A DNA stretch of 64,000 bases from CAZSXU01 sp964610505 (GCA_964610505.1 CAZSXU010000005.1:92952-156951), one strand, 5' to 3'; positions 17,767 to 26,301 are shown, numbered from the stretch's first letter. Notes: generated by a model not told the origin, from the letters alone. Translations and numbers: made by a program.

Positions 17767-18108
17767 CTAACTCTTGAAACTCGCGAGGGCCTGGTCCTCG
17801 CTCTCGAACGTCTCGAAAACCAACGTCAGCTTCGTGATCATCAGGAGACTGTCGATCCGCTTGCTCACGTTGACAAGTCGGAGCACTCCCCCGGCGTTCT
17901 TGACCGTGATGAACCCGGCCATCAGGATCCCGAGTCCCGTACTGTTGATCCAGGGCACGTCCGCCAGGTTTACCAGGACTTTCTTGTGCCCCTCTTCCAC
18001 GATTTCCTTGATCGCCGTGTGGAAGGTCTGCTGATCCGGCCCGCCCATTACATTGCCGGACAAGTCGAGGACCGCCACGTCGTCCACAACACGCTTCTTT
18101 AGTTTCAT
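17767..18108 (-). CDS. STAS-domain anti-sigma factor antagonist
   Basis: 113 residues, a lone STAS domain of the SpoIIAA/RsbV type. The start MKLKKRVVDDVAVLDLSGN and VPWINSTGLGILM place the phosphorylatable Ser at position 56. Such proteins bind an anti-sigma kinase in a partner-switching cascade; no RsbW-like kinase or sigma factor is in the window, so its partner is elsewhere. It sits 19 bases after the 3-hydroxyacyl-CoA dehydrogenase gene and is probably read with it, an unusual neighbour for a metabolic operon. Confidence 0.9.
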   Translation of the reverse strand: MKLKKRVVDDVAVLDLSGNVMGGPDQQTFHTAIKEIVEEGHKKVLVNLADVPWINSTGLGILMAGFITVKNAGGVLRLVNVSKRIDSLLMITKLTLVFETFESEDQALASFKS

Positions 18109-18127
18109 GTCGTTTCCCCCTCGACCT

Positions 18128-18985
18128 CTAGGAGTAATCGTAGAACCCTCGGCCCGTTTTCCTGCCCAGACGCCCGGCCTTCACCATCCGGCGGAGCAGA
18201 GGACACGGCCGGTACTTCGAGTCCGCGAAACCCTCGTAGAGAACCTCCATGATGCTGAGACACACGTCCAACCCGATGAGATCCGCAAGAGCCAGGGGGC
18301 CCATCGGGTGGTTCATCCCGAGTTTCATTACGGTATCGATGGCTTCCTCGGTCGCCACACCTTCCATGAGTGCGTACACGGCTTCGTTGATCATGGGCAT
18401 CAGGACCCGGTTGGAGATGAAGCCGGGGTAGTCGTTGACCTCCACAGGGGTCTTCCCCAGCTTCTCGGCCGTTTCCTTGATGATCCCATATGTCTCGTCG
18501 CTGGTGCCGACCCCCCGAACGATCTCCACCAGTTTCATGAGCGGGACCGGATTCATAAAATGCATCCCGATCACCTTGTCCTCGCGCCCCGTGGCGGCAG
18601 CGACCTCCGTGATGGAGATGGAGGACGTGTTCGTGGCGAGAATCGCGTCCTTGCTCACGATCCCGTCAAGTTCCCTGAAGATCTTCGTCTTCGTCGCGGC
18701 GTCCTCGATGATGGCTTCCACTACCAGCGCCACACCCTTGACGTCGGCCAGATTGACGGTTCCTCGGATTCGCCCCAGCGCGCCGTTCTTATCGTCTTCG
18801 CTCAGTTTACCCTTCTCGACGAACTTGGCCAGCGATTTCTTGATTTTTCCGATGCCCTGATCCACGACCTTCTGGTCCACGTCGACCAGAACAACCTCGT
18901 ACCCGTTGACCGCGAAGGTCTGCGCGATGCCGTTGCCCATCGTCCCCGCACCGATCACCGCGACTTTGCCGCTCACTACCGCCAT
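18128..18985 (-). CDS. hbd: 3-hydroxybutyryl-CoA dehydrogenase
   Basis: 285 residues from ATG 18985, with GGGAGGTCGAC upstream. Rossmann NAD site KVAVIGAGTMGNGIAQ (7-22) and the dehydrogenase signature IGMHFMNPVPLMKLVEIV followed by FISNRVLMPMINEA in the C-terminal domain. It oxidises (S)-3-hydroxyacyl-CoA to acetoacyl-CoA (or the reverse). It lies 33 bases after the thiolase gene, with which it forms a two-step module; acyl-CoA dehydrogenase is two genes upstream. No enoyl-CoA hydratase is encoded nearby, so one is needed from elsewhere. Confidence 0.93.
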   Translation of the reverse strand: MAVVSGKVAVIGAGTMGNGIAQTFAVNGYEVVLVDVDQKVVDQGIGKIKKSLAKFVEKGKLSEDDKNGALGRIRGTVNLADVKGVALVVEAIIEDAATKTKIFRELDGIVSKDAILATNTSSISITEVAAATGREDKVIGMHFMNPVPLMKLVEIVRGVGTSDETYGIIKETAEKLGKTPVEVNDYPGFISNRVLMPMINEAVYALMEGVATEEAIDTVMKLGMNHPMGPLALADLIGLDVCLSIMEVLYEGFADSKYRPCPLLRRMVKAGRLGRKTGRGFYDYS

Positions 18986-19018
18986 TGTCGACCTCCCCAT
19001 CCTTATCCGGTTGAACGT

Positions 19019-20206
19019 TTACATCAATTCCACCGAGAGCGCCACGGCGTTTCCACCTCCCAGGCACAGAGCGGCAATTCCTTTGGATTTCCCCCGGTCT
19101 CGAAGCGCGTACAGGAGCGTCGTGAGAATCCGGGCGCCGGTCGCCCCGATCGGGTGCCCGAGAGCGACCGCGCCGCCGTGCACATTGACCTTCTCGGGAT
19201 CCAGCCCCAGCTCCCGGACACACGCAATGGCCTGGACCGAAAATGCCTCATTGAGCTCGATCAGATCGAAATCTCCAAGCGTGAAACCCGTCTTGGCCAT
19301 CAGATTCTGGACCGCCTTGACCGGTGCCATCATCACCCACTCGGGCTCCACGCCCGACATGGCGTATCCGGTGATCCGGGCCAGGGGCTTGAGGCCGCGT
19401 TTGTTGGCCGTCTCTTCGGTCATCACGACGACCGCCGACCCGCCGTCGTTGACCCCGGGCGCGTTGCCGGCGGTCACGGTTCCGTCCTTCTTGAACACGG
19501 GTTTCAGTCTCGCCAGCGCCTCGATCGTGGTGTCCTTCCGGGGCCCTTCGTCCACCTCCACCACCGTCTCCTGTCCCCTCCTCCCCTTGATGGTCACGGG
19601 GACGATCTGTTCCTTGAAGAGACCGCCTTCGATCGCAGCGACCGCCTTGCGGTGCGAGTGGAAAGCGTACTCGTCCTGCTCTTCACGGGCGATCCCGTAT
19701 TTCTCTGCAACCCGCTCGCCCGTGTTGCCCATGTGGAAGTCGTTGTAGATGTCCCACAGACCGTCGTGCACCATGGCATCCACGAGCACACCGTTTCCCA
19801 GCCGATATCCCGTCCTCGCCTTGGGCAACATGTAGGGCGTGAGGCTCATCGATTCCAACCCGCCGGCGACGACGATGTCGGAATCTCCGAGGATCACCGC
19901 CTGGGCGGCCAGTGCAACCGCCTTCAGGGCCGAACCGCAGACCTTGTTGACGGTCATCGCCCAGACTTCCGGGGGAAGTCCGGCAAAGAGGGCCGCCTGT
20001 CGTGCGGGGTTCTGGCCCATTCCCGCGCCCACGACGTTGCCCATGATCACTTCGGTGACGTCCTTGGGATCCACGCCGGCCCGCTGGACGGCCTCCTTCA
20101 CCGCCACGGCCCCCAGTCGCGTGGCCGGAACCGTGGAGAGCGAGCCCAGAAGCCGCCCGATGGGTGTCCGAACGGCGCTGACGATCACTGCTGATTGTGC
20201 GGCCAT
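19019..20206 (-). CDS. Acetyl-CoA C-acetyltransferase (thiolase)
   Basis: 395 residues from ATG 20206, preceded by AAGGAG at 9 bases. The catalytic triad of the family is intact: Cys90 in VNKVCGSALKAV, His351 in ALGHPIGATGARI, Cys381 in CLGGGNAVAL. NEAFSVQAIACVREL is the usual active-site helix. It splits acetoacetyl-CoA (or a longer 3-ketoacyl-CoA) with CoA, or condenses two acetyl-CoA. Co-oriented with hbd and acyl-CoA dehydrogenase, it supports short-chain beta-oxidation feeding the B12-dependent branch. Confidence 0.95.
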   Translation of the reverse strand: MAAQSAVIVSAVRTPIGRLLGSLSTVPATRLGAVAVKEAVQRAGVDPKDVTEVIMGNVVGAGMGQNPARQAALFAGLPPEVWAMTVNKVCGSALKAVALAAQAVILGDSDIVVAGGLESMSLTPYMLPKARTGYRLGNGVLVDAMVHDGLWDIYNDFHMGNTGERVAEKYGIAREEQDEYAFHSHRKAVAAIEGGLFKEQIVPVTIKGRRGQETVVEVDEGPRKDTTIEALARLKPVFKKDGTVTAGNAPGVNDGGSAVVVMTEETANKRGLKPLARITGYAMSGVEPEWVMMAPVKAVQNLMAKTGFTLGDFDLIELNEAFSVQAIACVRELGLDPEKVNVHGGAVALGHPIGATGARILTTLLYALRDRGKSKGIAALCLGGGNAVALSVELM

Positions 20207-20328
20207 GCAGGTACTCCTTCGTCTTGGTGTTTCGAACCACGCGGCTTCCCGCCGGTTCAACATCGACCTCAATAAGCGGCTCGGCCGCACGACCCTGTGT
20301 CGAACGACCCGCCGGTGACCGCTCCCAC

Positions 20329-21468
20329 CTACAACTTGAAGAACGACCGGGCGATCACCAACCGCTGTATTTCCGAGGTCCCCTCTCCGATCTCACACAG
20401 CTTGGCATCCCGAAAATAGCGTTCCACCGGGTAGTCTTTCATGTATCCGTATCCGCCGTGAATCTGGATCGCTTTCGTCGTGGCCCGCATGGCGACTTCC
20501 GAGGCAAACAGCTTGGCCATCGCGGACTCTCGGGAAAACGGTTTCTTCCGATCCTTCAGCGCGGAGGCGTGGTAGACCAGGTGGCGCGCCGCCTCGATCT
20601 CCGTCGCCATGTCCGCCAGCATGTTCTGAATTCCCTGGAATCTGCCGATTTCGCGCCCGAACTGTTTCCGCTCCTGCGCGTACTTCACGCTGGCGTCGAA
20701 CGCCCCCTGCGCAATCCCCAGGGCCATCGCGCCGATGCTGATCCGCCCGCCGTCGAGCGTCGCCATAAAGATCTTGAACCCCTCTCCCTCCTTCCCAAGA
20801 AGCGCAGCGGCCGGAATGCGGCAGTCTTCAAGCATCAGCTCGGAGGTATCCGAGCCGCGCAGGCCGAGTTTGTCCTCTTTCTTTCCCGGTGAGAATCCGG
20901 GGGTTCCTTTCTCGACCAGAAAAGCGGAGATGCCGTGCGTGCCCTTGCCCTTCTCGGTGACCGCCGTACAGACGGTCACTTCGGCCAGCGATGCGCTCGT
21001 GATAAAACATTTGCGCCCGTTGAGGACCCACTCGTTCCCATCCCTGACCGCCGTGGTTTCCGTTCCTCCGGCGTCGCTGCCCGCGCCCGGTTCCGTCAGC
21101 CCGAAGGCACCGAGCGCCTTGCCGGAAGCCAATCGGGGCAAGTACTTCTGCCGCTGTTCCTCCGTACCGAAATCGAAGATGGGGTAGGTTCCAAGGGACG
21201 TGTGGGCGGCCAGTGTGATTCCCGTGGAACCGCAGACCCGAGAGACCTCCTCGACGCCGATGGAATAAGCCAGGGTGTCCGCGCCCGCACCGCCCCACTC
21301 CTCCGGAAACGGGATGCCCATGAGCCCCAGCTCACCCATTTTCCCGATGGTGTCCCAGGGGAATTCGCCCGTCCTGTCGATCTCCGCCGCTCGAGGCTCG
21401 ATCTCCTTCTCGGCGAAATCCCGCACCATCTCTCGAATCATTCGGTGCTCTTCTTTCAACTCGATCAA
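20329..21468 (-). CDS. Acyl-CoA dehydrogenase
   Basis: 379 residues, the standard short/medium-chain length. The start is TTG 21468 (IELKEEHRMIREMVRDF) with GAGAGGAGC upstream. FAD/substrate signatures are present: GAFGLTEPGAGSDAGG, KCFITSA, QIHGGYGYMKDYPVERYFRD. Glu362 in EGTSEIQRLVIAR is the expected catalytic base. It introduces the 2,3-double bond into an acyl-CoA and passes electrons to ETF, which is not encoded here. Chain preference cannot be read; neighbouring genes suggest short-chain or branched acyl-CoA. It is 39 bases downstream of the B12-binding subunit gene. Confidence 0.95.
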   Translation of the reverse strand: MIELKEEHRMIREMVRDFAEKEIEPRAAEIDRTGEFPWDTIGKMGELGLMGIPFPEEWGGAGADTLAYSIGVEEVSRVCGSTGITLAAHTSLGTYPIFDFGTEEQRQKYLPRLASGKALGAFGLTEPGAGSDAGGTETTAVRDGNEWVLNGRKCFITSASLAEVTVCTAVTEKGKGTHGISAFLVEKGTPGFSPGKKEDKLGLRGSDTSELMLEDCRIPAAALLGKEGEGFKIFMATLDGGRISIGAMALGIAQGAFDASVKYAQERKQFGREIGRFQGIQNMLADMATEIEAARHLVYHASALKDRKKPFSRESAMAKLFASEVAMRATTKAIQIHGGYGYMKDYPVERYFRDAKLCEIGEGTSEIQRLVIARSFFKL

Positions 21469-21507
21469 TCCGCGCTCCTCTCGTGCAAGGGAGTACTCCT
21501 TCCCGGT

Positions 21508-21927
21508 TCAGGAGGGACTACCCGACGTTCCTTTTTCCTCGAACCACTCCCGGATGTACGCGACGATGTCCGAGGTCGCAGCACCCGGGCAGAAAATCCT
21601 CCGAATGCCCTTCCTCATGAGCTCCTCGTGGTCGCCGTCCGGGATGATCCCTCCACCGATCACCAGCACGTCTCCCAGGCCCGCCTCGGTGAGAAGATCC
21701 ACGACTCTCGGAAAGAGCGTCATGTGCGCGCCGGACAGAATACTGAGCCCCACGACGTCCACGTCTTCCTGGACCGCCGCTTCGACGATCCTCTCGGGCG
21801 TCTGGTGGAGTCCGGTGTAGATCACCTCCATCCCCGCGTCTCTCAGAGCACTCGCCACGACTTTGGCTCCCCGATCGTGGCCATCGAGGCCGGGCTTGGC
21901 CACCAGAACTCTGATCTTTCGACCCAT
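21508..21927 (-). CDS. mcmA2: B12-binding small subunit of acyl-CoA mutase
   Basis: 139 residues from ATG 21927, with AGGAGG 5 bases upstream. The cobalamin-binding Rossmann domain has all family marks: AKPGLDGHDRGAKVV (Asp15-x-His17-x-x-Gly20, His17 being the lower axial ligand), VGLSILSGAHMTL and VLVIGGGIIPDGD. It forms a heteromeric mutase with a separate large subunit. Only one small subunit is in the window against two large ones (13932-15527 and 22113-23777), so it may serve both. The spacer upstream holds a minus-strand copy of the AATCTGTG element. Confidence 0.95.
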   Translation of the reverse strand: MGRKIRVLVAKPGLDGHDRGAKVVASALRDAGMEVIYTGLHQTPERIVEAAVQEDVDVVGLSILSGAHMTLFPRVVDLLTEAGLGDVLVIGGGIIPDGDHEELMRKGIRRIFCPGAATSDIVAYIREWFEEKGTSGSPS

Positions 21928-21946
21928 GGCGCCTCCTGAAGACAAA

Positions 21947-21963
21947 CCACAGATTTGAAATCT
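21947..21963 (-). repeat. AATCTGTG-type dispersed element, minus-strand copy
   Basis: Reads AGATTTCAAATCTGTGG on the minus strand, close to the motifs at 15634-15651 and 63426-63444. It lies in the spacer just upstream of the B12-binding subunit gene. Confidence 0.55.
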
Positions 21964-22112
21964 CGAAGACTTAGAACCCCACGCCTCTCAGACTGTTCCA
22001 TCCATCGACGCCGACGGAGCAGGTTGTTGTCTTCCGATCCCGCCTTCTTCCGGGCTCCATGGCTCCGCCCGACTGTTCAAGGTCCTTCCCAGAAACAATC
22101 TTGAACAACAGG

Positions 22113-23777
22113 TTAGAAGAACTTGGGATCGTGGTACTCTCCGAATTCCTCCCGAAGAACTCCGATCATCTCCCCCTCGGTGGCGTAGCACCGGACACAA
22201 TCCAGGAATCGAGGCATCAGATTGTCCGTGGAACGGGCCGCGGCCCGAAGGGCTTCCAGAGAGCGCTGAACACAACCGTTGTCGCGCCTTTCCTTGAGCG
22301 CCTTCAGGCGCTTGATCTGGCCGTCTTCGACCTCCGGGTCGATTTGCAGAAGGTCGATCTCCAGCTTCTCGTCGGGATCGACGTACTCATTCACTCCGAT
22401 AACGATTCTCTCCTTCTTCTCGATCGCCCGCTGGTACCGATAGGCGGCCTTCGAAATCTCCGTCTGGAAGAACCCTTTCTCGAGGGCGGGGATGACACCC
22501 CCCAGACTCTCGATCTTGCGAAAATACTCCTCCGCTCCGTCTTCCATACGGCGGGTCAGAGATTCCACCAGGTATGAACCCGCCAGAGGATCGATCGTAT
22601 GGGTGACCCCGCTTTCAAAGGCGATCAGCTGCTGGGTTCTGAGAGCGATCCCGGCGGCCTTTTCCGAGGGCAACGCCAATGTCTCGTCCATGGAATTCGT
22701 GTGAAGAGATTGGGTCCCCCCCAGGACGGCTCCGAGGGCCTCGAAAGCCGTTCGGACAATGTTGTTCTCCGGCTGCTGCGCCGTGAGCGAACATCCCGCC
22801 GTCTGCGTGTGGAATCTGACGAGCAGAGACTCGGGCTTCTTCGCTCCATACTTCCGCTTCATCCTTCGGGCCCAGATCCGGCGAGCCGCACGATACTTGG
22901 CGATTTCCTCGAAAAAATCGAGGTGGGCGTTGAAAAAGAAGGACAGCCGCGGCGCAAAGTCGTCCACGTCCAGTCCCGCGCGAATCCCGGCTTCGACATA
23001 CGCGAATCCATCGGCCAGGGTGAAAGCCAGCTCCTGAAGAGCCGTCGATCCGGCCTCCCGGATATGGTATCCGCTGACGGAGATCGTGTTCCACTTGGGA
23101 ACGTGATCCTTGCAGAAAGCCAGGATGTCGGTGATGATCCGCATCGAGGGCTCCGGCGGGAAGATCCAGGACTTCTGTGCCATGTACTCCTTCAGGATAT
23201 CGTTCTGGATCGTGCCCCGGAGCCGAGCCGACGGAACTCCCTGCTTCTCCCCGACGCCGATGTAGAGGGCCAGAAGAATCGCGGCGGGAGCGTTGATGGT
23301 CATCGAGGTGCTAACCTTGTCCAGCGGGATTTCATGAAAGAGCGTTTCCATGTCATCGAGTGAATCGATGGCGACGCCGCAGCGGCCGACCTCCCCTAGA
23401 GACCGCTCATGGTCGGAGTCGTAGCCCATGATGGTGGGCATGTCGAACGCAGTGCTGAGGCCGGTTTGGCCCTTCTCCAGAAGGAAGTGAAAACGCCCAT
23501 TGGTATCCGCGGCGGAGCCGAAACCCGAGAACATCCGCATCGTCCACGGCCGTCCCCGGTACATGGTTCCGTAAACGCCCCGGGTGTACGGGTATTGCCC
23601 GGGAAATCCCAGATCGGTCTCGTAGTCGGAGCCCTCGACGTCGGCCGGCGTGTAGAGAATATCCACCGGGTCGCCCGACACCGTCTCAAAGGGTCCCGAG
23701 CCGGAGCAGTCCGGCAGACTCTCCTCCCAGCGCTTCTTCGCCTCGGCGATGCGCCGGATCTTGTCCCGATCAGACAC
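22113..23777 (-). CDS. Acyl-CoA mutase large subunit, Tyr-to-Phe variant
   Basis: 554 residues from GTG 23777 with GGGAGGAGAC upstream. Same fold and length class as the mutase at 13932-15527 (DYETDLGFPGQYPYTRG, ISVSGYHIREAGSTALQ, GGTQSLHTNSMDE). In the substrate pocket WTMRMFSGF has Phe83 where methylmalonyl-CoA mutases have Tyr (RQYAGF), while Arg213 in PSMRI is kept. Isobutyryl-CoA mutase is known to have Phe at this site but Gln in place of the Arg. The natural substrate is therefore uncertain: methylmalonyl-CoA or another branched acyl-CoA. It is flanked by MeaB and adenosyltransferase genes. Confidence 0.9.
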   Translation of the reverse strand: MSDRDKIRRIAEAKKRWEESLPDCSGSGPFETVSGDPVDILYTPADVEGSDYETDLGFPGQYPYTRGVYGTMYRGRPWTMRMFSGFGSAADTNGRFHFLLEKGQTGLSTAFDMPTIMGYDSDHERSLGEVGRCGVAIDSLDDMETLFHEIPLDKVSTSMTINAPAAILLALYIGVGEKQGVPSARLRGTIQNDILKEYMAQKSWIFPPEPSMRIITDILAFCKDHVPKWNTISVSGYHIREAGSTALQELAFTLADGFAYVEAGIRAGLDVDDFAPRLSFFFNAHLDFFEEIAKYRAARRIWARRMKRKYGAKKPESLLVRFHTQTAGCSLTAQQPENNIVRTAFEALGAVLGGTQSLHTNSMDETLALPSEKAAGIALRTQQLIAFESGVTHTIDPLAGSYLVESLTRRMEDGAEEYFRKIESLGGVIPALEKGFFQTEISKAAYRYQRAIEKKERIVIGVNEYVDPDEKLEIDLLQIDPEVEDGQIKRLKALKERRDNGCVQRSLEALRAAARSTDNLMPRFLDCVRCYATEGEMIGVLREEFGEYHDPKFF

Positions 23778-23792
23778 GTTGTCTCCTCCCTC

Positions 23793-24737
23793 TCACCGAC
23801 CGGCAGCGCGTGCCAGGAGTGCCCCGGCCGCGCCTCCCGGAGTCTGCCGGCGGGCCAGAACTTCGCCGACCAGCCCGTCGAGTTCACGGCAGGAATCTCG
23901 GGTCCAGAAGCCCTCCCGGAGCTCCCGATTGACCATCGACACGATTCGTGCCCGGACGGCTTTGCGGCTCCATTTCTCGATCAGGTGTGCTTCCCGGAGA
24001 TACGCGTGATGCCGGTCCAGGGACGCCAGAAGCGGAGAGATTCCCTCCCCCCGCGTTGCAACGGACCGCACAATCGGCGGGCGCCAATCGCGATCGCTCT
24101 GACGCATGTCCAGCATTGCCTTCAGGCCGACCTCCATATCGTCCGCGCCATCCCGATCGGACTTGTTGATGACGAATATGTCCGCAATCTCCATCAGCCC
24201 CGCCTTCATCACCTGAATGGCGTCTCCCGACTCCGGCACAAGAACCACCACGGTGCTGTGGGTGGCATCGACCACGTCGAATTCGGACTGTCCCACGCCG
24301 ACCGTCTCGGCGATCACGATCCCTTTCCCGAAGGCATCCAGGAGCTCGACCACATCCGCCGTGGCCGCCGCCAGCCCGCCCCAGCTTCCGCGGGACGCCA
24401 TGCTTCGAATGAAAACGCCCGGATCCGACCACTGGCTCTGCATTCGGATCCGGTCTCCCAGGAGTGCGCCGCCTGTGAACGGCGAGGTGGGGTCCACAGC
24501 CACGACCCCGACCGTCTGGCCCCGTTCCCTGTACTCCCGAATGATCCCGTCGATCAGCGTGCTCTTCCCCGCTCCCGGGGGACCGGTGATGCCGATTCGT
24601 CGGCAGGATCCCGTCTGCGGGAAGACGGCATCGAGCAGGTCCCGGCCCTCCTGCGATCCGTTCTCGATCAGGGTAATCGCTCTGGCAAGCGCAAGCCGCT
24701 CACCCCTACGAAAGCGTTCAATGAGATCCTCGGTCAT
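23793..24737 (-). CDS. meaB: Methylmalonyl-CoA mutase-associated GTPase MeaB
   Basis: 314 residues from ATG 24737 with AGGTGA 8 bases upstream; a GTG at 24749 abutting the previous stop would add four residues. G3E-family GTPase: P-loop GPPGAGKST (52-60), VVAVDPTSPFTGGALLGDR switch region, ETVGVGQSEFDV and the NKSD base-recognition motif. It gates cofactor loading and protects the B12 mutase from inactivation. Wedged between the adenosyltransferase and mutase genes with 12- and 15-base spacers, so it belongs to one operon. Confidence 0.95.
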   Translation of the reverse strand: MTEDLIERFRRGERLALARAITLIENGSQEGRDLLDAVFPQTGSCRRIGITGPPGAGKSTLIDGIIREYRERGQTVGVVAVDPTSPFTGGALLGDRIRMQSQWSDPGVFIRSMASRGSWGGLAAATADVVELLDAFGKGIVIAETVGVGQSEFDVVDATHSTVVVLVPESGDAIQVMKAGLMEIADIFVINKSDRDGADDMEVGLKAMLDMRQSDRDWRPPIVRSVATRGEGISPLLASLDRHHAYLREAHLIEKWSRKAVRARIVSMVNRELREGFWTRDSCRELDGLVGEVLARRQTPGGAAGALLARAAGR

Positions 24738-24749
24738 TCGGCACGTCAC

Positions 24750-25286
24750 CTAGAATTCGATTCCTCGGCGGCCGGCGATGCCCCGCTGATACGGATGCTT
24801 GATTTCGCGAATCTCGCTCACCAGATCGGCGCGATCGATGATGTCCGGTCGTGCGTCCCGTCCCGTGAGTATGAGTTCCACCCCGCGCGGCTTGTCCTCG
24901 ATCAACTGGATCAACTCGCCCAACGGGACAAGCCCATAGTCGACGGCGACGTTGATTTCATCGAGGATGACGATCTCGTGCGCTCCGGCCTTGACGATCT
25001 CCTTTGCACGGGCCCAGCCCTCCCGGGCAAGCCGCTTGTCATCCTCACCGGGCGCGTTCCTGTCCACAAACGTGGGAAGGCCGGATGCGTGCAGGGTGAA
25101 ACCGGGAACTCTCGAGGCGATCTTGATCTCTCCGTACGTTTCGGAGCCTTTCATGAACTGGATCATGTAGACACGGAGACCGTGCCCGCAGGCCCGAAGC
25201 GCGGCGCCCAGGGCGGCCGTGGTCTTGCCCTTGCCGTTGCCCGTATAGACCTGAACGAGTCCGAGCTGCAGACCAGGACTCTTCAT
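24750..25286 (-). CDS. cobO: Cob(I)alamin/cobyrinic acid adenosyltransferase (CobA/CobO type)
   Basis: 178 residues from ATG 25286, with GGAGG upstream. VYTGNGKGKTTAALG (13-27) is the P-loop of this family, inverted in ATP orientation relative to usual P-loops. IQFMKG and EIVILDEINVAVDYGL complete the active site; HPYQRGIAGRRGIEF is the standard C-terminus. It adenosylates cob(I)alamin to make the mutase cofactor. First gene after the promoter at 25347-25375, so the operon makes its own active cofactor. I looked for a cobalamin riboswitch in the roughly 55-base leader and found no room for one. Confidence 0.95.
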   Translation of the reverse strand: MKSPGLQLGLVQVYTGNGKGKTTAALGAALRACGHGLRVYMIQFMKGSETYGEIKIASRVPGFTLHASGLPTFVDRNAPGEDDKRLAREGWARAKEIVKAGAHEIVILDEINVAVDYGLVPLGELIQLIEDKPRGVELILTGRDARPDIIDRADLVSEIREIKHPYQRGIAGRRGIEF

Positions 25287-25633
25287 CCGTCCTCCGTGGA
25301 TCTCGCCATATTCGGAAGCGACCCTGCGGTCAAGCCGGAACGTTGGATCTTAGCGGCTTTCAAGCCCGCTGTCAATTGCTTATGTGAGTGGGGAAATCGC
25401 GGCAAGTGTTTGCCGGGGCCGGGGATACGAGAGCGCCAAAGGCCATTGACCTTCGTACGGCCCTGGTCGATCGTCACCCGTCACGTGTGACAAGCCCTCG
25501 GATTCCGAGAACACAACGCCGAGTGACAAGTATCGAAATCAGGGGGCAGGTCAACGGGGACACTCAAATCGTCGTGGCGGACTCCGGGGGAGTCTGCTAC
25601 TTTCACCTTTGACTCGATACCAGGAGGCCCTCC
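25287..25633. other. Intergenic region between the divergent B12 operon and small membrane gene
   Basis: Carries the minus-strand promoter at 25347-25375. The plus-strand side has a GTCAC-GT-GTGAC inverted repeat near 25485 and two TGACAAG words but no clear promoter. No gene seen. Confidence 0.55.
25347..25375 (-). promoter_or_regulatory. Strong promoter of the B12-mutase operon
   Basis: Minus strand TTGACA (25375-25370), 17 bases, TAAGAT (25352-25347), about 55 bases before cobO. Confidence 0.75.
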
Positions 25634-25978
25634 ATGCGCGAGCAATTGCTTCTGCGAGTTGCCCTTGCCGCTTCGGCCCTGGTCTGCAGTCTTCATTTCT
25701 TCCCGACCCGGGAATCCATCGATATCGTTGCGGCGGCGCTGTTCGTGTTGGTCACCTACTCGACCGGCCAACGCCGATCGGGTGCGTTTCTCGGGGCCGG
25801 CGGCGCGAGTGCCGCCGTCCTCGTCGTTCGCGTCCATCAGCACGTGATCGGCGGCGCGGCGTTGTCCGCCCTTTTCGCGCTGAACATCATCCTTCCCGCC
25901 GCGGCCCTCGTGCTTGCGTTTCTGGCGCGAAGGAGACTGAAGGCAAAGAAGTTCTCAGCTCCAGGTTCTGAGTTCTAA
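25634..25978 (+). CDS. Small hydrophobic membrane protein, unknown function
   Basis: 114 residues; ATG 25634 is preceded by CAGGAGG, which supports translation. Hydrophobic stretches at about 5-22, 29-45, 50-65 and 78-100 suggest three or four membrane segments, with a basic tail (ARRRLKAKKF) inside by the positive-inside rule. No family recognised. It stands alone on the plus strand between the B12 operon and the SEC-C gene. The last codons run into a degenerate GTTCTGAGTTCTAAGTTC-type simple repeat that continues to about 26010, so the last residues may not be conserved. Confidence 0.65.
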   Translation: MREQLLLRVALAASALVCSLHFFPTRESIDIVAAALFVLVTYSTGQRRSGAFLGAGGASAAVLVVRVHQHVIGGAALSALFALNIILPAAALVLAFLARRRLKAKKFSAPGSEF

Positions 25979-26116
25979 GTTCTAGGTCGTGAGCTCTGAG
26001 TTCGGAGTTGCTGTGGGGTGGGTGAAGCGTTGGTCCGCCTTTCTACGCATCCGACCTGGAGGCGGAATCCAGCACTCAGAATGGTCCCTCGGGTAGCCCT
26101 ACCCGCGCGTAGCACT

Positions 26117-26284
26117 TCAGGTCGAGCGCCCGCACGACGCGCCCGCGGCCTGAGAGCGCTTGGCATCGGCATCCAGGCAGCATCGCTTGTACTTCTTCCC
26201 GCTCCCGCACCAGCAGGGATCGTTTCTTCGGATGTCAACGGGGGGGCCCTCTTCACGTCCGAACAGTCTCTTGAGAAAACCCAT
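26117..26284 (-). CDS. SEC-C motif mini-protein
   Basis: 55 residues, ATG 26284, TGA at 26117-26119. The core RRNDPCWCGSGKKYKRCC (19-36) is a textbook SEC-C zinc motif (C-x-C-x8-CC), as found at the end of SecA and in stand-alone small proteins. The N-terminus MGFLKRLFGREEG is amphipathic and basic. CGGAG lies 9 bases upstream of the start, while the nearer GGAGGA directly abuts the ATG. A promoter at 26369-26397 and an intrinsic hairpin terminator at 26302-26335 lie between it and the sugar kinase gene upstream, so its expression may be attenuated. The role is unknown; SEC-C proteins often bind zinc and SecB or ribosomes. Confidence 0.8.
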   Translation of the reverse strand: MGFLKRLFGREEGPPVDIRRNDPCWCGSGKKYKRCCLDADAKRSQAAGASCGRST

Positions 26285-26301
26285 TCCTCCAGGCTCCGTT
26301 T

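Noticed and set aside
18053..20194. 713-residue plus-strand frame
   Set aside because: Antisense to hbd and thiolase, both with intact active sites.
25287..25346. Cobalamin riboswitch before cobO
   Set aside because: The leader from the promoter to the ATG is only about 55 bases and lacks the B12 box, too short for this riboswitch.
23409..25490. 693-residue plus-strand frame
   Set aside because: Antisense to mutase, meaB and cobO; no recognisable motif.
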